This document shows positions 58,931 through 59,070 of a DNA stretch of 59,070 bases, piece by piece. The position numbers and the translations under genes were made by a program. Numbering within the stretch: the stretch's first letter is position 1; each line of letters begins with the position of its first letter. Source of the stretch: UMGS1649 sp045652705. GTDB taxonomy: Bacteria; Bacillota; Clostridia; TANB77; CAG-465. The notes under the pieces are model-generated. The model ran no database searches and had not been told where the DNA came from. It worked only from the letters and a program-made list of their open reading frames with translations. The stretch covers positions 1 through 59,070 of the forward strand of contig JAZRUV010000009.1 of the NCBI GenBank assembly GCA_045652705.1, in the 5' to 3' direction.

Positions 58931-59070
58931 TGAACTGTTCCCTAAAAAGTATACAGTGAATTAAAAAGAGAGTCTCTTGGAAAGTGTTACAGTTATTACT
59001 GTAGCACTTTCTGCTTTTGTAACTGTTTTTTCTTAAATTGCATAGGTGTTAGATAACCTAATGATTTTTG
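58931..59070 (-). mobile_element. End of an IS3-family insertion sequence (cut by the window edge)
   Basis: TGAACTGTTCCCTAAAAAG at 58931-58949 resembles the terminal inverted repeats of IS3-type elements. Between it and the edge is the 3' end of a transposase gene on the minus strand. The other end lies outside the window. Confidence 0.65.
58996..59070 (-). CDS. IS3-family transposase, C-terminal 24 residues (partial)
   Basis: Read on the minus strand from the window edge: QKSLGYLTPMQF then a Lys/Gln-rich end, stop at 58998-58996. KSLGYLTPxxF/Y is the C-terminal signature of IS3-family (IS150-like) integrase-type transposases. The rest is outside the window. A hairpin (AAAGTG..TACAGT with ACTGTA..CACTTT, 58980-59011) overlaps the stop and may be its terminator. 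Confidence 0.75.
   Translation of the reverse strand, partial: QKSLGYLTPMQFKKKQLQKQKVLQ

Overview
ORGANISM. The window is very AT-rich bacterial DNA with strong Gram-positive signals: Shine-Dalgarno sites close to GGAGG before most genes, short intergenic gaps, hairpin terminators, near-consensus TTGACA-N17-TATAAT promoters, a T-box leader on thrS, RNase J, a YtrA-type GntR/ABC operon and clostridial-type prepilin-like surface proteins. A low-GC member of the Clostridia/Firmicutes, probably an uncultured gut-type lineage, fits best; this is inference from gene content and no species is claimed. LAYOUT. 1-141: 3' end of a 5S rRNA and tRNA-Asn, i.e. the tail of an rRNA operon. 358-5468: accessory genes (APH-like kinase, lipoprotein pair, a frameshifted Cys-rich small ORF, HD hydrolase, TMEM164/YwaF membrane protein, Fic protein behind duplicated operators). 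5601-7447: GntR regulator (frameshifted here), ABC ATPase and permease. 7604-9160: membrane-anchored protein with two GDPD domains. 9263-13757: a LysR regulator fused to a MoaA-like radical SAM enzyme, followed by a CYTH protein; then a separate operon of a Gfo/Idh/MocA oxidoreductase and a Nudix hydrolase. 13878-22293: a divergent zinc metallopeptidase, a single-polypeptide NRPS (C-A-T-C-T-reductase) and a 7TM-PAS histidine kinase in the NRPS operon. 22438-32318: HelD helicase, Nudix, a three-gene cassette (HAD-aldolase fusion, ParB-like, KdsB-like CMP transferase), a second paralogous histidine kinase, a Ham1-like pyrophosphatase and a PHP phosphoesterase. 32361-37770: asparagine synthetase with an apparent ATA start, small membrane and lipoproteins, fructose-bisphosphate aldolase, two tiny ORFs (one Gly/Cys-rich) and three small membrane proteins. 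37856-58909: mostly housekeeping (ruvB, queH, thrS, rimO, rho, pnuC, rnj, gltX, ileS, iscS-type desulfurase), interrupted by an Rpn/PDDEXK protein with a 12-bp tandem repeat, a prepilin-anchored protein that looks like a diversity-generating-retroelement target, tRNA-Trp, and a cluster of small membrane proteins. 58931-59070: the end of an IS3-family element cut by the window edge. HOW IT FITS TOGETHER. The core genes form translation and RNA-metabolism runs (rimO-rho; rnj-gltX-ileS-iscS). The accessory genes are mainly small-molecule chemistry and surface functions. The candidates for undescribed biology are (1) the LysR::MoaA-like radical SAM fusion with its CYTH partner, (2) the one-A-domain reductase-terminated NRPS co-transcribed with a sensor kinase and divergent from a metallopeptidase, (3) the HAD::aldolase/ParB-like/KdsB-like cassette that could make a CMP-activated keto-sugar acid by a pyruvate-aldolase route, and (4) the prepilin::CLec-fold protein whose 3' end has the codon signature of a DGR variable region although no reverse transcriptase lies in the window.
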